From positions 1 through 15,744 of the forward strand of contig JASJEI010000230.1 of the NCBI GenBank assembly GCA_030064795.1: 15,744 bases of DNA, given 5' to 3'. This document shows positions 1 to 6,578 of this stretch, one piece after another (positions within the stretch are counted from its first letter, which is position 1; every line of letters starts with the position of its first letter). A program made the translations under genes and the position numbers. The notes beneath the pieces were generated by a model. It worked only from the letters and a program-made list of their open reading frames with translations. It had not been told where the DNA came from and did not search any database. This DNA is from Pleurocapsa sp. MO_226.B13. Lineage in GTDB: Bacteria; Cyanobacteriota; Cyanobacteriia; Cyanobacteriales; Xenococcaceae.

Positions 1-464
1 ATCACCAGGACTACCCCTGTATATCCTTCATCGAACTCTGACCAAGAGACGCTTCTTGGACCACTGGCAGGATCGTTAAGATAGACTCGTTGTTGGCTAA
101 AACCTTCGACAACCAAGAAATGATTAAACTGCCAAAATACAATATAGGGTGGAGCAAGATCTTTTAATTTCTCTAAGCCTTTTTTTAACCCTTTGGCTTC
201 CAGTCCATATCTTCTTCCTGCTTTGAGAACGTTAGAGGCTTTACTACCATCGCGGGAAACGCCACATTCTTGTCGTAGTTCGGGCAGGGGTACAATGCAA
301 CCATAATAGCTGAGGATAATTCCTAAAGCTGCGGCACCACATTCGACTGCTTCCATCTGCAAAACTGTAGGGGTTTTGACTCGCTGGTTAGATTTTGAGC
401 GCAGTTTTTGGAGATATTGCCAAAGATCGAGGAGTTTTGGTGGGGCAAGATTAGTAGATACCAC
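1..464 (-). CDS. NHLM-type bacteriocin ABC transporter, C39 peptidase N-terminal part (partial)
   Basis: This is the 5' part of a peptidase/permease/ATPase ABC transporter of the NHLM (TIGR03796-like) bacteriocin export family. The gene continues beyond base 1 and only 154 residues are visible. They form a C39 leader-peptidase domain, with the catalytic Cys at residue 42 (motif [12 protein letters not shown]), His115 in FNHFLVVEG and Asp131 in LNDPASG. This domain cleaves double-glycine leaders at the cytoplasmic face while the transporter exports the peptide. The start is inferred as GTG at 464, because an in-frame stop lies just upstream at 474-476 and a GAGG ribosome binding site sits 7 bases before it. 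The gene overlaps the end of the HlyD-like gene by 14 bases, which suggests translational coupling. The membrane and ATPase domains are outside the window, so the subfamily rests on the peptidase sequence and the neighbour. No precursor peptide gene is visible. Confidence 0.88.
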   Translation of the reverse strand, partial: MVSTNLAPPKLLDLWQYLQKLRSKSNQRVKTPTVLQMEAVECGAAALGIILSYYGCIVPLPELRQECGVSRDGSKASNVLKAGRRYGLEAKGLKKGLEKLKDLAPPYIVFWQFNHFLVVEGFSQQRVYLNDPASGPRSVSWSEFDEGYTGVVLV

Positions 465-2496
465 TGATAGACCTCAAAATTGGAAAGACAAAAGAAATAG
501 GTGCTCTTTCTTCTACTTTGACTCTGGCAGAGGCGGTTGTTCCCGCAGACATTTTTAATTTGGGGCCAGAAGAAGAAGACCACTCATAACCACTAAAAGT
601 CTTAGGATCGGCTGCTAATTTAGCCGAGATTTGAATTACGACTGGTTCGCTTTCTGGAACTAAACCTTTAATGATTTGCGCATTACCAACGACATTGGCA
701 GCAGCTTCAGTAGTAATGGGGAAAGAAGAAACTTTGGTTACTTTGCCAACTATGCCACCAAACCTTTCTCGCTTGATGGTTTGAGGTGTGATTTGAACTT
801 CCATACCTGGCTGAACTTTTTTACCATCTTCAACGGGAAAATAAGTCATCCCTACCAGTTTGCCTCCCTGATTTTCTGTGTCTATACTAGCTAGGCGAGT
901 TCCTGGTTCGAGGACTTGTCCTTGATTGACCGTAAGTTCGAGAATTTTGCCTGAATGTTGGCTGACAATTTGACTTTCACTTTTAATTTCTTGTTTGATT
1001 TTGGCAATTTCTCGCTCGACTTCTTGAATTTCTTTGGTGCGAGTGGTGGAATTTTCCCAGTCTTGTTGGTCTAAACTGGCTTCTTTACTATTTAATTCTT
1101 GAATTTGAGCTTGAACGTTTTTGACTTCATTAAGATTGGAAAGATATTGTTGAAGAGCATCAGCCTCTTGGACATCAAGCTCTTTTAATTGTGCTTCAAT
1201 TTCATCAATGTTACTGATATTATCGGAGTATTGTTGTCTGGCTTCGAGTAAATTATCTTCAGAGATTGCTCCCTTGTCAAAGAGCATTTGCCGATTTTCA
1301 AATCGCTGTTTATAAATAGGTCTTAATGCTTCTAAGGTTTGTTGACGCTGCTCTAAGTTTTGGCGTTGACGTTGAATCGCCGATACTCCTTTTTCTTTGA
1401 GGGTAGGAGTTAAATCTTCTAAGATCTGCAATCTTTGGTCTAAGGTTTGGCGTTGTTCTCGAATTGCTTGTAAATCTTGGTTTTTACGTCGGTCTTGAAT
1501 TGCTCCAGCTTCTGAGTTTTGGTTCTTTAGCTGAGCTAATTTGGCCAATGCCAATTCTAATTGTTCTCGGCGATCGCTACTATCAAAGGTAGCAATGACA
1601 TCACCTTTTTCGACTCGATCGCCATTTTTTACTCTTAAATCTATTAATTGTCCCGAACTCTTGGTCTGAACTGGGACTACAGTACTGGGGTAAACTAATA
1701 CACCTGCTCCTTCAACCGTGACGGGAATACGTCCAAAAATACTCCAGGTTAAAGCTGACGCACCCAAGACTCCTAGTGTAGCCAGAGAAATCCAGCTTTT
1801 GGGATTGACTACCCGCATCAGTTGGTCTAAGCGTTCGGGAGAAGATAAACGCTCTAAGGATTCTGAGCGAAACAGTTTGTTTTCTTTCTTAGAACCAGAA
1901 TTACCTTTTTGCTTCGATGTTTTAGAGGTTTCTGCTGCCTTGGTTGCAGGTTTTACTTCTGTTTCTCCTGATAATTTAGGCAGGAAAATTTTAGTAAACA
2001 ACCCCGGACTAAGTTGAAAGTGTCTTTTGCCAGCAGAACGAATCGAATCGGCGATCGTTTCGACTGCGGTACTTTTGAGTAAATAGCCCCGCGCTCCCGC
2101 TTTTAAGGCTTTTTTGATATCATCTTTGTTATCGGAAGAACTCAGAACTAATATTTTGCAACCTGGAAAGCGTTTGACTATCACTTCTATGGTTTCAAAC
2201 CCATCCATGACAGGTATTTGTACATCCAGTAAAACCACATCTGGCTGTAAAGATTCAATCAGATTAATCGCTACCGCACCATTAGTAGCTGTTCCTACTA
2301 CTTCTAACCCTTCTTCTGGCTCGAGTAATACTTGCAAATGTTGGCATACAGAGTTTTGACCGTCAACAATCAACACCCGAACATTAGGTGCATCTAGATT
2401 GGGATTTTCTAGGACATTAGGATTGTGTAAGATATTGCGATCCGCTGGTGGAGCTTTAATGTAATTATTATTTGCTTCAACAGAATTATTTTTCAC
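451..2496 (-). CDS. Receiver domain fused to NHLM-type HlyD secretion adaptor
   Basis: This is a 681-residue fusion. Residues about 39-170 are a NarL-like response-regulator receiver, with IVD (Asp45), LLDV (phospho-acceptor Asp91), LSSS (Ser119) and GYLLK (Lys141). A charged Ser/Lys-rich linker (172-207) leads to the normal start of NHLM HlyD proteins (TIGR03794-like): [15 protein letters not shown] at 213-227, a transmembrane helix at about 235-255, a lipoyl-like half at 275-302, a long Gln/Glu-rich coiled-coil hairpin at 306-510, the second lipoyl half at 512-540 and a C-terminal beta domain. The adaptor should link the inner-membrane ABC exporter to the periplasm or outer membrane, with the receiver in the cytosol. 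The start is GTG at 2494-2496 and lacks a clear Shine-Dalgarno. No start lies near residue 208 that would give the adaptor alone. The second acidic residue normally next to Asp45 is Gly46. No kinase gene is visible. Confidence 0.9.
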   Translation of the reverse strand: MKNNSVEANNNYIKAPPADRNILHNPNVLENPNLDAPNVRVLIVDGQNSVCQHLQVLLEPEEGLEVVGTATNGAVAINLIESLQPDVVLLDVQIPVMDGFETIEVIVKRFPGCKILVLSSSDNKDDIKKALKAGARGYLLKSTAVETIADSIRSAGKRHFQLSPGLFTKIFLPKLSGETEVKPATKAAETSKTSKQKGNSGSKKENKLFRSESLERLSSPERLDQLMRVVNPKSWISLATLGVLGASALTWSIFGRIPVTVEGAGVLVYPSTVVPVQTKSSGQLIDLRVKNGDRVEKGDVIATFDSSDRREQLELALAKLAQLKNQNSEAGAIQDRRKNQDLQAIREQRQTLDQRLQILEDLTPTLKEKGVSAIQRQRQNLEQRQQTLEALRPIYKQRFENRQMLFDKGAISEDNLLEARQQYSDNISNIDEIEAQLKELDVQEADALQQYLSNLNEVKNVQAQIQELNSKEASLDQQDWENSTTRTKEIQEVEREIAKIKQEIKSESQIVSQHSGKILELTVNQGQVLEPGTRLASIDTENQGGKLVGMTYFPVEDGKKVQPGMEVQITPQTIKRERFGGIVGKVTKVSSFPITTEAAANVVGNAQIIKGLVPESEPVVIQISAKLAADPKTFSGYEWSSSSGPKLKMSAGTTASARVKVEERAPISFVFPILRSISGIY

Positions 2497-2994
2497 TTTA
2501 AAATTAAACCTAATTGTACTTAGTTGTTACTTGGTAAATTTGTTGATGGGCAATAAAACACTCATCAATGTTTTTATGAATGCTGGAATTGCATTGTTTA
2601 TATAGTGTTAATGACTCTCGATAAGCTGAGATTAATTATCGACTTGCAATAAATATATAAAGTTAGATAGATCTAAACAATGAAAAAATTTGGCTGTTTA
2701 ATGCAGTTTTTTCACTCGTGTCACTATAGCCGTACAAAGAAGCTATTATCGGGGCAAATGCAGCAAGTATTAGCCCTCATACTAAATCCTGTTCTCATAA
2801 CTATCTTTTCTTGGAGAAGCGGGGGAGCAGGGGAGCAGAGGAGCAGAGGGGGAAAAGACAAATAATTATAGAGGGGTTTTGACAATCGGATTTAGTCCAT
2901 TGGTCACAACTTAAAGAAATTGAAAGAAAGTCAAGAGAGATTAAGAATCGTGTCAAACTGAGACAGACCAGGCAATTGAACGATTATCATCTCT
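2497..2994. other. Intergenic region with G-rich short repeat, no gene
   Basis: No convincing gene lies between the secretion operon and the IS4 fragment. The stretch must hold the promoter of the leftward secretion operon, but I see no clear -35/-10 pair. A weak hairpin (TTGATG at 2543-2548 with CATCAA at 2563-2568) lies in its leader. A plus-strand open frame at 2680-2865 runs through a low-complexity tract and looks spurious. ACTAAATCC near 2780 is repeated inverted as GGATTTAGT near 2888, which may mark the ends of a short repeat element around the G-rich tract. Confidence 0.55.
2819..2852. repeat. Tandem GGGGAGCAG-type short repeat
   Basis: About four degenerate copies of a 9-base unit close to GGGGAGCAG or AGGAGCAGA lie in tandem. 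Such purine-rich tracts are common in intergenic DNA of cyanobacteria and have no established function. The tract falls inside the spurious 2680-2865 frame, giving it a low-complexity Gly/Arg tail. Confidence 0.7.
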
Positions 2995-3339
2995 ATGAGT
3001 AAGAGCAAAAAACTGAACCGAGACCACGCCAAGAAAACCCAACGCCCGATGGTGGAAGATGAAGTAATTTCCCATCAACTTGAAGCCTTACTGACACCAG
3101 CGATTACCAATCAGGAAAATTATTATCGTCAACTGAAATTACGAGATAGAATCCTGAATTTCCCCTTGATGGTAGCTGCGGTTTTAACTCTTTTGTGGAG
3201 AGACGTAGCTGGTGTCACCGAATTAACAAGGCTATTAGCCAGAGAGGGATTTCTGTGGTGTAATCCTACCCAAATAAGTCAACAGGCAGTATCGAGGAGA
3301 TTTTTAAGTTTTCCGTATGTATTATTTGAGAGAGTCTTC
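2995..3339 (+). pseudogene. IS4-family transposase, 5' fragment
   Basis: The first ~115 codons resemble the N-terminus of a cyanobacterial IS4-family transposase: EVISHQLEALLTPAI, then RDRILNFPLMVAAVLTLLW, then ELTRLLAREGFLWCNP and QQAVSRRFLSFP. The start ATG at 2995 fits that family. Homology stops around LFERVF (about 3339), where the sequence switches into a group II intron reverse transcriptase in another frame. The IS4 frame then meets a stop at 3379-3381. The DDE catalytic core, which lies further C-terminal, is absent, so this copy cannot transpose by itself. No intact terminal inverted repeat is recognised upstream. Confidence 0.8.
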
Positions 3340-3817
3340 ACAGATAAGAGCTTGGTTAAGAGCAGACATTTGCGACTTTGAAAAACACGAAAGGACACCA
3401 AACCATCAAGGCATGCCACAGGGAGGCGTAATATCCCCGCTATTAAGCAATATAGCCTTACATGGGATGGAAAACAGGATCGAACAAGTTAAAGGCGCAT
3501 CCCTAATCAGATATGCTGATGACTTTGTACTATTCCACGAAAACCTAGAAGTGTTAAAGCAATGTCAAAGAATTGTCGAAGAATGGTTAGCCCAATACGA
3601 CCTAGAAATCAAACCAGAAAAAACCAAGATTGTACATACCTTACATAAACTAGATGATCATCAACCTGGATTTAACTTCCTAGGATTTAACGTCAGACAG
3701 TACAAACAAGGTAAATATCAATCAGGAAAAAATACAAATGGGAAGACACTAGGCTTTAAAACGCTGATAATGCCCTCTAAGGAAAGTGTTAAAAAACACG
3801 ACTTGGAAGGTTTCTAA
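3335..3817 (+). pseudogene. Group II intron reverse transcriptase/maturase, internal fragment
   Basis: This fragment of a LtrA-like group II intron-encoded protein begins near SQIRAWLRAD, without the N-terminal RT motifs. It continues through GMPQGGVISPLLSNIALHG (RT motif 4), then RYADDFVLF with the catalytic YADD (motif 5), KPEKTKIVHT (motif 6) and FNFLGFNVRQY (motif 7), up to KPSKE-like MPSKESVKKH at about 3797. The frame then reads a few unrelated codons and stops at 3817. The maturase X domain and any HNH endonuclease are missing, as is intron domain V/VI RNA. An ATG at 3317 opens the frame, but bases before about 3335 belong to the IS4 fragment. It is a dead remnant created by deletion or recombination at both ends. 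Confidence 0.85.
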
Positions 3818-4077
3818 CTCAGAAGAAATTGAATAAAGATTAAAAATACTATGAAGGCATCATTACCTCCAGAACTTGTTCTGTAGATTTCCCTTGAAGC
3901 AATAAGCTGTGACTGAGTTCAAGTAAGTTGTGCAAAGCTTCGCTCCTCAGAGAATAGAGTTGCTGACCAATAGTTTGTCCGTTTTCTGGGACAAATTGAA
4001 ATCTCTCAGATTTTCTCCCACTACATCTTGTCAAACACTTGTTTTTTAAGCGATCGCTCTAACCTTCCAAGTCGTGT
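3796..4077. repeat. 17-bp perfect inverted repeat bracketing ~248 bp
   Basis: ACACGACTTGGAAGGTT at 3796-3812 is the exact reverse complement of 4061-4077. The left arm coincides with the point where reverse transcriptase homology ends, and the right arm lies in the higA-like remnant. The interior is AT-rich and holds only a weak minus-strand frame. I see no target-site duplication outside the arms, so the structure could be a small inserted element or a by-product of an inversion or deletion. Confidence 0.6.
3849..4034 (-). CDS. Small hypothetical protein inside the inverted repeat (doubtful)
   Basis: This 61-codon frame opens with TTG at 4034 and ends at 3849. The predicted product has an amphipathic C-terminal part (LHNLLELSHSLLLQGKSTEQ) and no family I recognise. 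It has no clear Shine-Dalgarno and a poor start codon, and it lies wholly between the two 17-bp inverted arms among decayed mobile DNA. It may be the tail of a longer broken gene rather than a functional gene. Confidence 0.25.
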   Translation of the reverse strand: MTRCSGRKSERFQFVPENGQTIGQQLYSLRSEALHNLLELSHSLLLQGKSTEQVLEVMMPS

Positions 4078-4184
4078 CGAGGGGTGTTGTCTCAGAAGTA
4101 GTTAATGGTAAACGCAGTATTAGCAAAGCCCAGGCGAAAGCTTTAGCTGAATTTTTCTCTGTCGATGTGGGATTGTTTATTTAA
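4062..4184 (+). pseudogene. HigA-like XRE antitoxin, 3' remnant
   Basis: Reading from 4062 the frame gives VVSRGVVSEVVNGKRSIS, then KAQAKALAEFFSVDVGLFI and a TAA at 4182-4184. This matches the last ~35-40 residues of cyanobacterial HigA-type helix-turn-helix antitoxins, whose recognition region reads GVVSE(V/I)LNGKR followed by QAKALAE(F/Y)F. The upstream part, including any start codon, is missing. The right 17-bp inverted arm forms its left edge. No HigB toxin is visible nearby. The gene is too short to have been listed as an open reading frame, and it is clearly decayed. Confidence 0.65.
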
Positions 4185-4231
4185 AGTGACAAACAATAGT
4201 AGTTAAACTAATAAGTACAGAACGGACATCT

Positions 4232-4261
4232 CACGGGGGCGAATTCGATTCGCCCCACGTG
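4232..4261. repeat. Hairpin before the antitoxin-PIN pair
   Basis: GGGGCGAA (4236-4243) pairs with TTCGCCCC (4249-4256) over a 5-base loop, extended by CACG/CGTG (4232-4235 with 4258-4261) with one bulged A. It lacks a T-run, so it is not a standard terminator. It lies 30 bases before the ATG of the next gene, where an autoregulatory operator or a mobile palindromic repeat would fit. Confidence 0.6.
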
Positions 4262-4291
4262 TCCTCGCGAACAGTAAGGAGAATTTTTAAA

Positions 4292-4675
4292 ATGAGTTCG
4301 ACAATTAAATTACCCAGTGGCAAACTAATAGATTTATCCCGTTTTGTTGCCCTGTTACCTGACGAGAAAAAAACAGAAAATCACTATAAATTAAGTTTAG
4401 CTGGTTTAGATAAAGCCATCGATCTTGACTCTATTGATGCCAAATTTATCAGTAAAAAACTTGAATTAGAATCTGATACCAATAATTATCATTTATCAGG
4501 AGAATGGGATAAAGAAGCACAACTACGTAAAAATCAACCCTTGATGAAATTAATTAAACAATGGAGAGAACAAAAAAACGCTCAACCTGCCACAGCCGAA
4601 GAAATACAGGAATATCAAGAGATTCAAGAAGCTCTAAAAAGAAACCTACGAGGCGAACAAACATCAAAAGTATAA
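4292..4675 (+). CDS. Putative antitoxin partner of PIN-domain toxin (hypothetical)
   Basis: The product is a 127-residue hydrophilic protein with no family that I recognise with certainty. I chose the ATG at 4292 because TAAGGAG (4275-4281) lies 10 bases upstream. The open frame extends to a GTG at 4259 but gains no ribosome site there. The N-terminus (STIKLPSGKLIDLSRFVALLP) contains a strand-like segment, and the C-terminal half is charged and probably helical (KLIKQWREQKNAQ, then EEIQEYQEIQEALKRN). It ends 25 bases before the PIN-domain gene on the same strand. Its size, charge and position are those of the antitoxin in a type II pair, in which it would wrap and inhibit the toxin and repress the operon. 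The function is inferred from this context only. Confidence 0.6.
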   Translation: MSSTIKLPSGKLIDLSRFVALLPDEKKTENHYKLSLAGLDKAIDLDSIDAKFISKKLELESDTNNYHLSGEWDKEAQLRKNQPLMKLIKQWREQKNAQPATAEEIQEYQEIQEALKRNLRGEQTSKV

Positions 4676-4700
4676 AAATATCTAAAATCTTAAATAAATT

Positions 4701-5156
4701 GTGATTGTAATTCTCGATTCAGGAGTGCTTCATACCCTAATTAGTACCAGTAAAGTTAAAGAAGTGACCGATTGCCAAGATTGGTTTTATTACTTACTAT
4801 CAAGAAGCGCTTTGGTAGTCACCTCAGCTATTTGTAACTATGAAGTAAAACGGGAATTAATTAGAAGAAAGAAAGCCCCAGAAATTAACAATTTAAACCA
4901 ACTAAAAACTCTAATAGAACTTCTCCCCATTGATGAGCCTACCCTCGAATTAGCTGCCGAATTATGGGCAGAAGCCAGAAATCGAGGATTACCCAGCGCC
5001 GACGATCTCAGCCTCGATGCCGATGTAATCATCTGCGCCCAGTATCAACTGCTAGCTGAGGAATATCCAGGCAGATATGTTGTCATTGCCACCACCAACG
5101 TATCTCACCTCAGTCATTTTACCGAAGCCAAAGAATGGCAAGATATTAAGTTTTAA
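4701..5156 (+). CDS. PIN-domain RNase, VapC-like toxin
   Basis: This is a 151-residue PIN-fold protein, likely a Mg2+-dependent RNase toxin of a type II toxin-antitoxin pair. The N-terminal strand VILDSG carries Asp6. The other expected acidic positions are Glu48 (NYEVKREL) and Asp106/Asp108 (SLDADVIICAQ). The last strand reads VIATTNVSHLSHF, with Asn133 at the position often held by Asp or Asn. The start is GTG at 4701, which places the first aspartate at the usual distance from the N-terminus. The Shine-Dalgarno is poor, so translation may depend on the upstream antitoxin gene 25 bases away. The length is normal for the family and the catalytic set looks complete, so it may be active. Confidence 0.8.
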   Translation: MIVILDSGVLHTLISTSKVKEVTDCQDWFYYLLSRSALVVTSAICNYEVKRELIRRKKAPEINNLNQLKTLIELLPIDEPTLELAAELWAEARNRGLPSADDLSLDADVIICAQYQLLAEEYPGRYVVIATTNVSHLSHFTEAKEWQDIKF

Positions 5157-5307
5157 AAAAGAAATCGATCCACGTTACCTATAACCAACAATAGGAATGG
5201 GAAGTCAAAGGCGATCGAGAGCGAAGCTGCGTTGGGAGCGATCGCGCCTTCTCCAACTATGTCTGTATTTGTATAAACTCAATCTAGAACCGTAATTTTT
5301 ACAGATA

Positions 5308-5680
5308 GGGGGATGGCAACGATTAGTGAATTTTACTCCCATATCCCCCTCAAACCTTTACAGTGATAGGGTTATAAGGTTTGAGCTTTCGTACAAACAC
5401 CAGAGCTGAAAGCTCAAAATCATATACAGCAAGCTTTTTAAGAATTCGATCGTAAGTATTGTTTCATGCTTATCAAAGACATTGCCGAAAACCATCATTT
5501 TGGTCTCATGAAAAAAGTGGCTCAAACCCAGTAAAATCGTTCTCTGAAATTAATAACATTGCCGAAATGGACATCTTTTCGGCAATGTTTATACTCTCTT
5601 TCTTAAAATCTCGAAAACCTTGCCAGCATTAAGTTTAAGGTCGATATGACAGTAAAATGTGTGAATCGTTGCCATACCCC
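5308..5680. mobile_element. 373-bp MITE-like element with 5-bp target duplication
   Basis: The two ends are imperfect inverted repeats of about 45 bp. The left end begins GGGGGATGGCAACGATT and the reverse complement of the right end begins GGGGTATGGCAACGATT. Both continue with ATTTTACT, CATATC and CCT(C/T)AAAC. AGATA directly flanks both ends (5303-5307 and 5681-5685) as a target-site duplication. The interior has no transposase and is rich in secondary structure, with an 11-bp hairpin at 5380-5418 and a 13-bp hairpin at 5555-5589. It is a non-autonomous element, either a MITE or an internally deleted insertion sequence, that would need a transposase elsewhere in the genome. It ends 15 bases before the next start codon. 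Confidence 0.8.
5479..5589. repeat. Three copies of ACATTGCCGAAA within the element
   Basis: ACATTGCCGAAA occurs directly at 5479-5490 and 5556-5567, and inverted at 5577-5588. The last two form a 13-bp perfect hairpin (5555-5567 with 5577-5589) around a 9-base loop. The outer pair could be the ends of a ~110-bp nested element, but no target duplication is seen. Confidence 0.65.
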
Positions 5681-5695
5681 AGATAAGATCGAGCC

Positions 5696-5893
5696 ATGAA
5701 CGTTAAAGAATCTCTCTTAACTGAAATCGAACAAATCCCCGAATCACTAATACCAGAAGTGTTGAACTTTGTTCAATATCTTAAATACAAACATCGTACT
5801 CAGGAGAAACTAGAAACTACCTTACTCAGTGAATCAGCATTGGCTAAGGATTGGTCAACTCCAGAGGAGGATGAAGCATGGCAGCATTTGTAA
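5696..5893 (+). CDS. DUF2281-type antitoxin of a MazF-like pair
   Basis: This is a 65-residue protein typical of cyanobacterial DUF2281/VapB-like antitoxins. An N-terminal helical region (LLTEIEQIPESLIPEVLNFV) is followed by QYLKYK, and the acidic C-terminal tail WSTPEEDEAWQHL would occupy the toxin. The ATG at 5696 fits the family's usual N-terminus, but no strong Shine-Dalgarno precedes it. The 373-bp inserted element ends only 15 bases upstream, so the native promoter was probably displaced and any expression must come from within the element or from read-through. The gene overlaps the following toxin start by 16 bases, the usual arrangement in these pairs. Its partner is truncated. Confidence 0.75.
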   Translation: MNVKESLLTEIEQIPESLIPEVLNFVQYLKYKHRTQEKLETTLLSESALAKDWSTPEEDEAWQHL

Positions 5894-6015
5894 AGGGAGA
5901 TGTGGTTATCGTTCCCTTCCCCTTCTCCGACTTGAGCCAAGCCAAACGTCGTCCAGCCTTGGTTGTTGCCAATTTAACAGGAGACGACTTAATTCTCTGT
6001 CAGAAAGATAATTGA
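5878..6015 (+). pseudogene. MazF/PemK-like toxin, truncated
   Basis: The frame starts at ATG 5878 after GAGGAGG and overlaps the antitoxin gene. It encodes the standard beginning of a MazF/PemK endoribonuclease: FVKGDVVIVPFPFSDLSQAK, then RRPALVVANLTGDD and LILCQ. It runs into unrelated KDN and a stop after 45 residues, whereas the family is usually about 110. Arg25 of the RRPALV active-site motif is present, but the Ser/Thr region that normally follows LILCQ is missing. A few codons at 6025-6057 (VIIKLAIALQ then stop) could be the old C-terminal helix, which would imply an internal deletion of roughly 55-60 codons. It is probably an inactive toxin. Confidence 0.75.
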
Positions 6016-6053
6016 GATTTTGCAGTGATTATTAAACTGGCGATCGCTTTACA

Positions 6054-6086
6054 ATAAAAAACCCAGTCACCATATAAGCAACTGGG
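6054..6086 (-). terminator. Rho-independent terminator of the hsp20 gene
   Basis: On the minus strand CCCAGT (6086-6081) pairs with ACTGGG (6067-6062). A run of T (complement of 6055-6061) follows directly. It lies 45 bases after the stop of the small heat-shock gene and fits an intrinsic terminator. Confidence 0.8.
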
Positions 6087-6131
6087 ATTTACTATTAATC
6101 TATATGACGCTTGTTCGTTACCCTTGAAAGA

Positions 6132-6578
6132 CTATTCAGCAGCGTCTTGTAGAAGATTTACTTTCACTACTTTATTTTTTTCTTCTTCAGACTTGGGTAG
6201 AGTTAAGTTTAAGATACCGTCTTTATAGTCTGCGGTAACGTTAGTGTTTTGGATACGTGCGGGTAGAGGAATTACTCTTTGGAATTTACCGTAACGGAAT
6301 TCAGAGCGAGTTTTTTCTTTAATTTCAGACTTACGTTCGCCAGAAATTGCTACTCTATCTGCCATTACTTGAATGTCTAAATCTTTGGCTTCCATACCAG
6401 GAACTTCTAGTTTTAGATGCAAAGCATCATCAGTTTCAGTTAGTTCTGCTGCTGGAATTTTAGAGAAATTACCAAAGTCATCCCAATTAGTAGGGGTTAA
6501 AGCGTCATCAAACAAACGATTTAGTTGGCGTTGTAAAGAATTCATTTCTTGCCAAGGATTGTAACGTACTAATGCCAT
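6132..6578 (-). CDS. hspA: Small heat-shock protein, Hsp20/alpha-crystallin family
   Basis: This 148-residue chaperone resembles cyanobacterial HspA/Hsp17. It should form oligomers that hold unfolding proteins and associate with thylakoid membranes under heat or light stress. The N-terminal arm reads MALVRYNPWQEMNSLQRQLN. The alpha-crystallin domain spans about 41-138, with VPGMEAKDLDIQV, the EFRYGKFQRVIPLP segment and the signature GILNLTLPK at 121-129. VKV near 138-140 resembles the C-terminal I-x-I anchoring motif. The start is ATG at 6578 with AAAGGAG 9 bases upstream. The gene is monocistronic and ends in its own terminator. Neither a CIRCE operator nor a convincing promoter is visible, so regulation cannot be read from the sequence. 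The symbol follows the cyanobacterial orthologue. Confidence 0.93.
   Translation of the reverse strand: MALVRYNPWQEMNSLQRQLNRLFDDALTPTNWDDFGNFSKIPAAELTETDDALHLKLEVPGMEAKDLDIQVMADRVAISGERKSEIKEKTRSEFRYGKFQRVIPLPARIQNTNVTADYKDGILNLTLPKSEEEKNKVVKVNLLQDAAE

Noticed and set aside
323..583. Minus-strand open frame of 86 codons across the HlyD/ABC junction
   Set aside because: It lies in a third frame over both real genes and has a composition unlike a protein. The ABC transporter start is in another frame at 464.
2680..2865. Plus-strand 61-codon frame
   Set aside because: It has no ribosome site and runs through the G-rich tandem repeat. No family is recognised.
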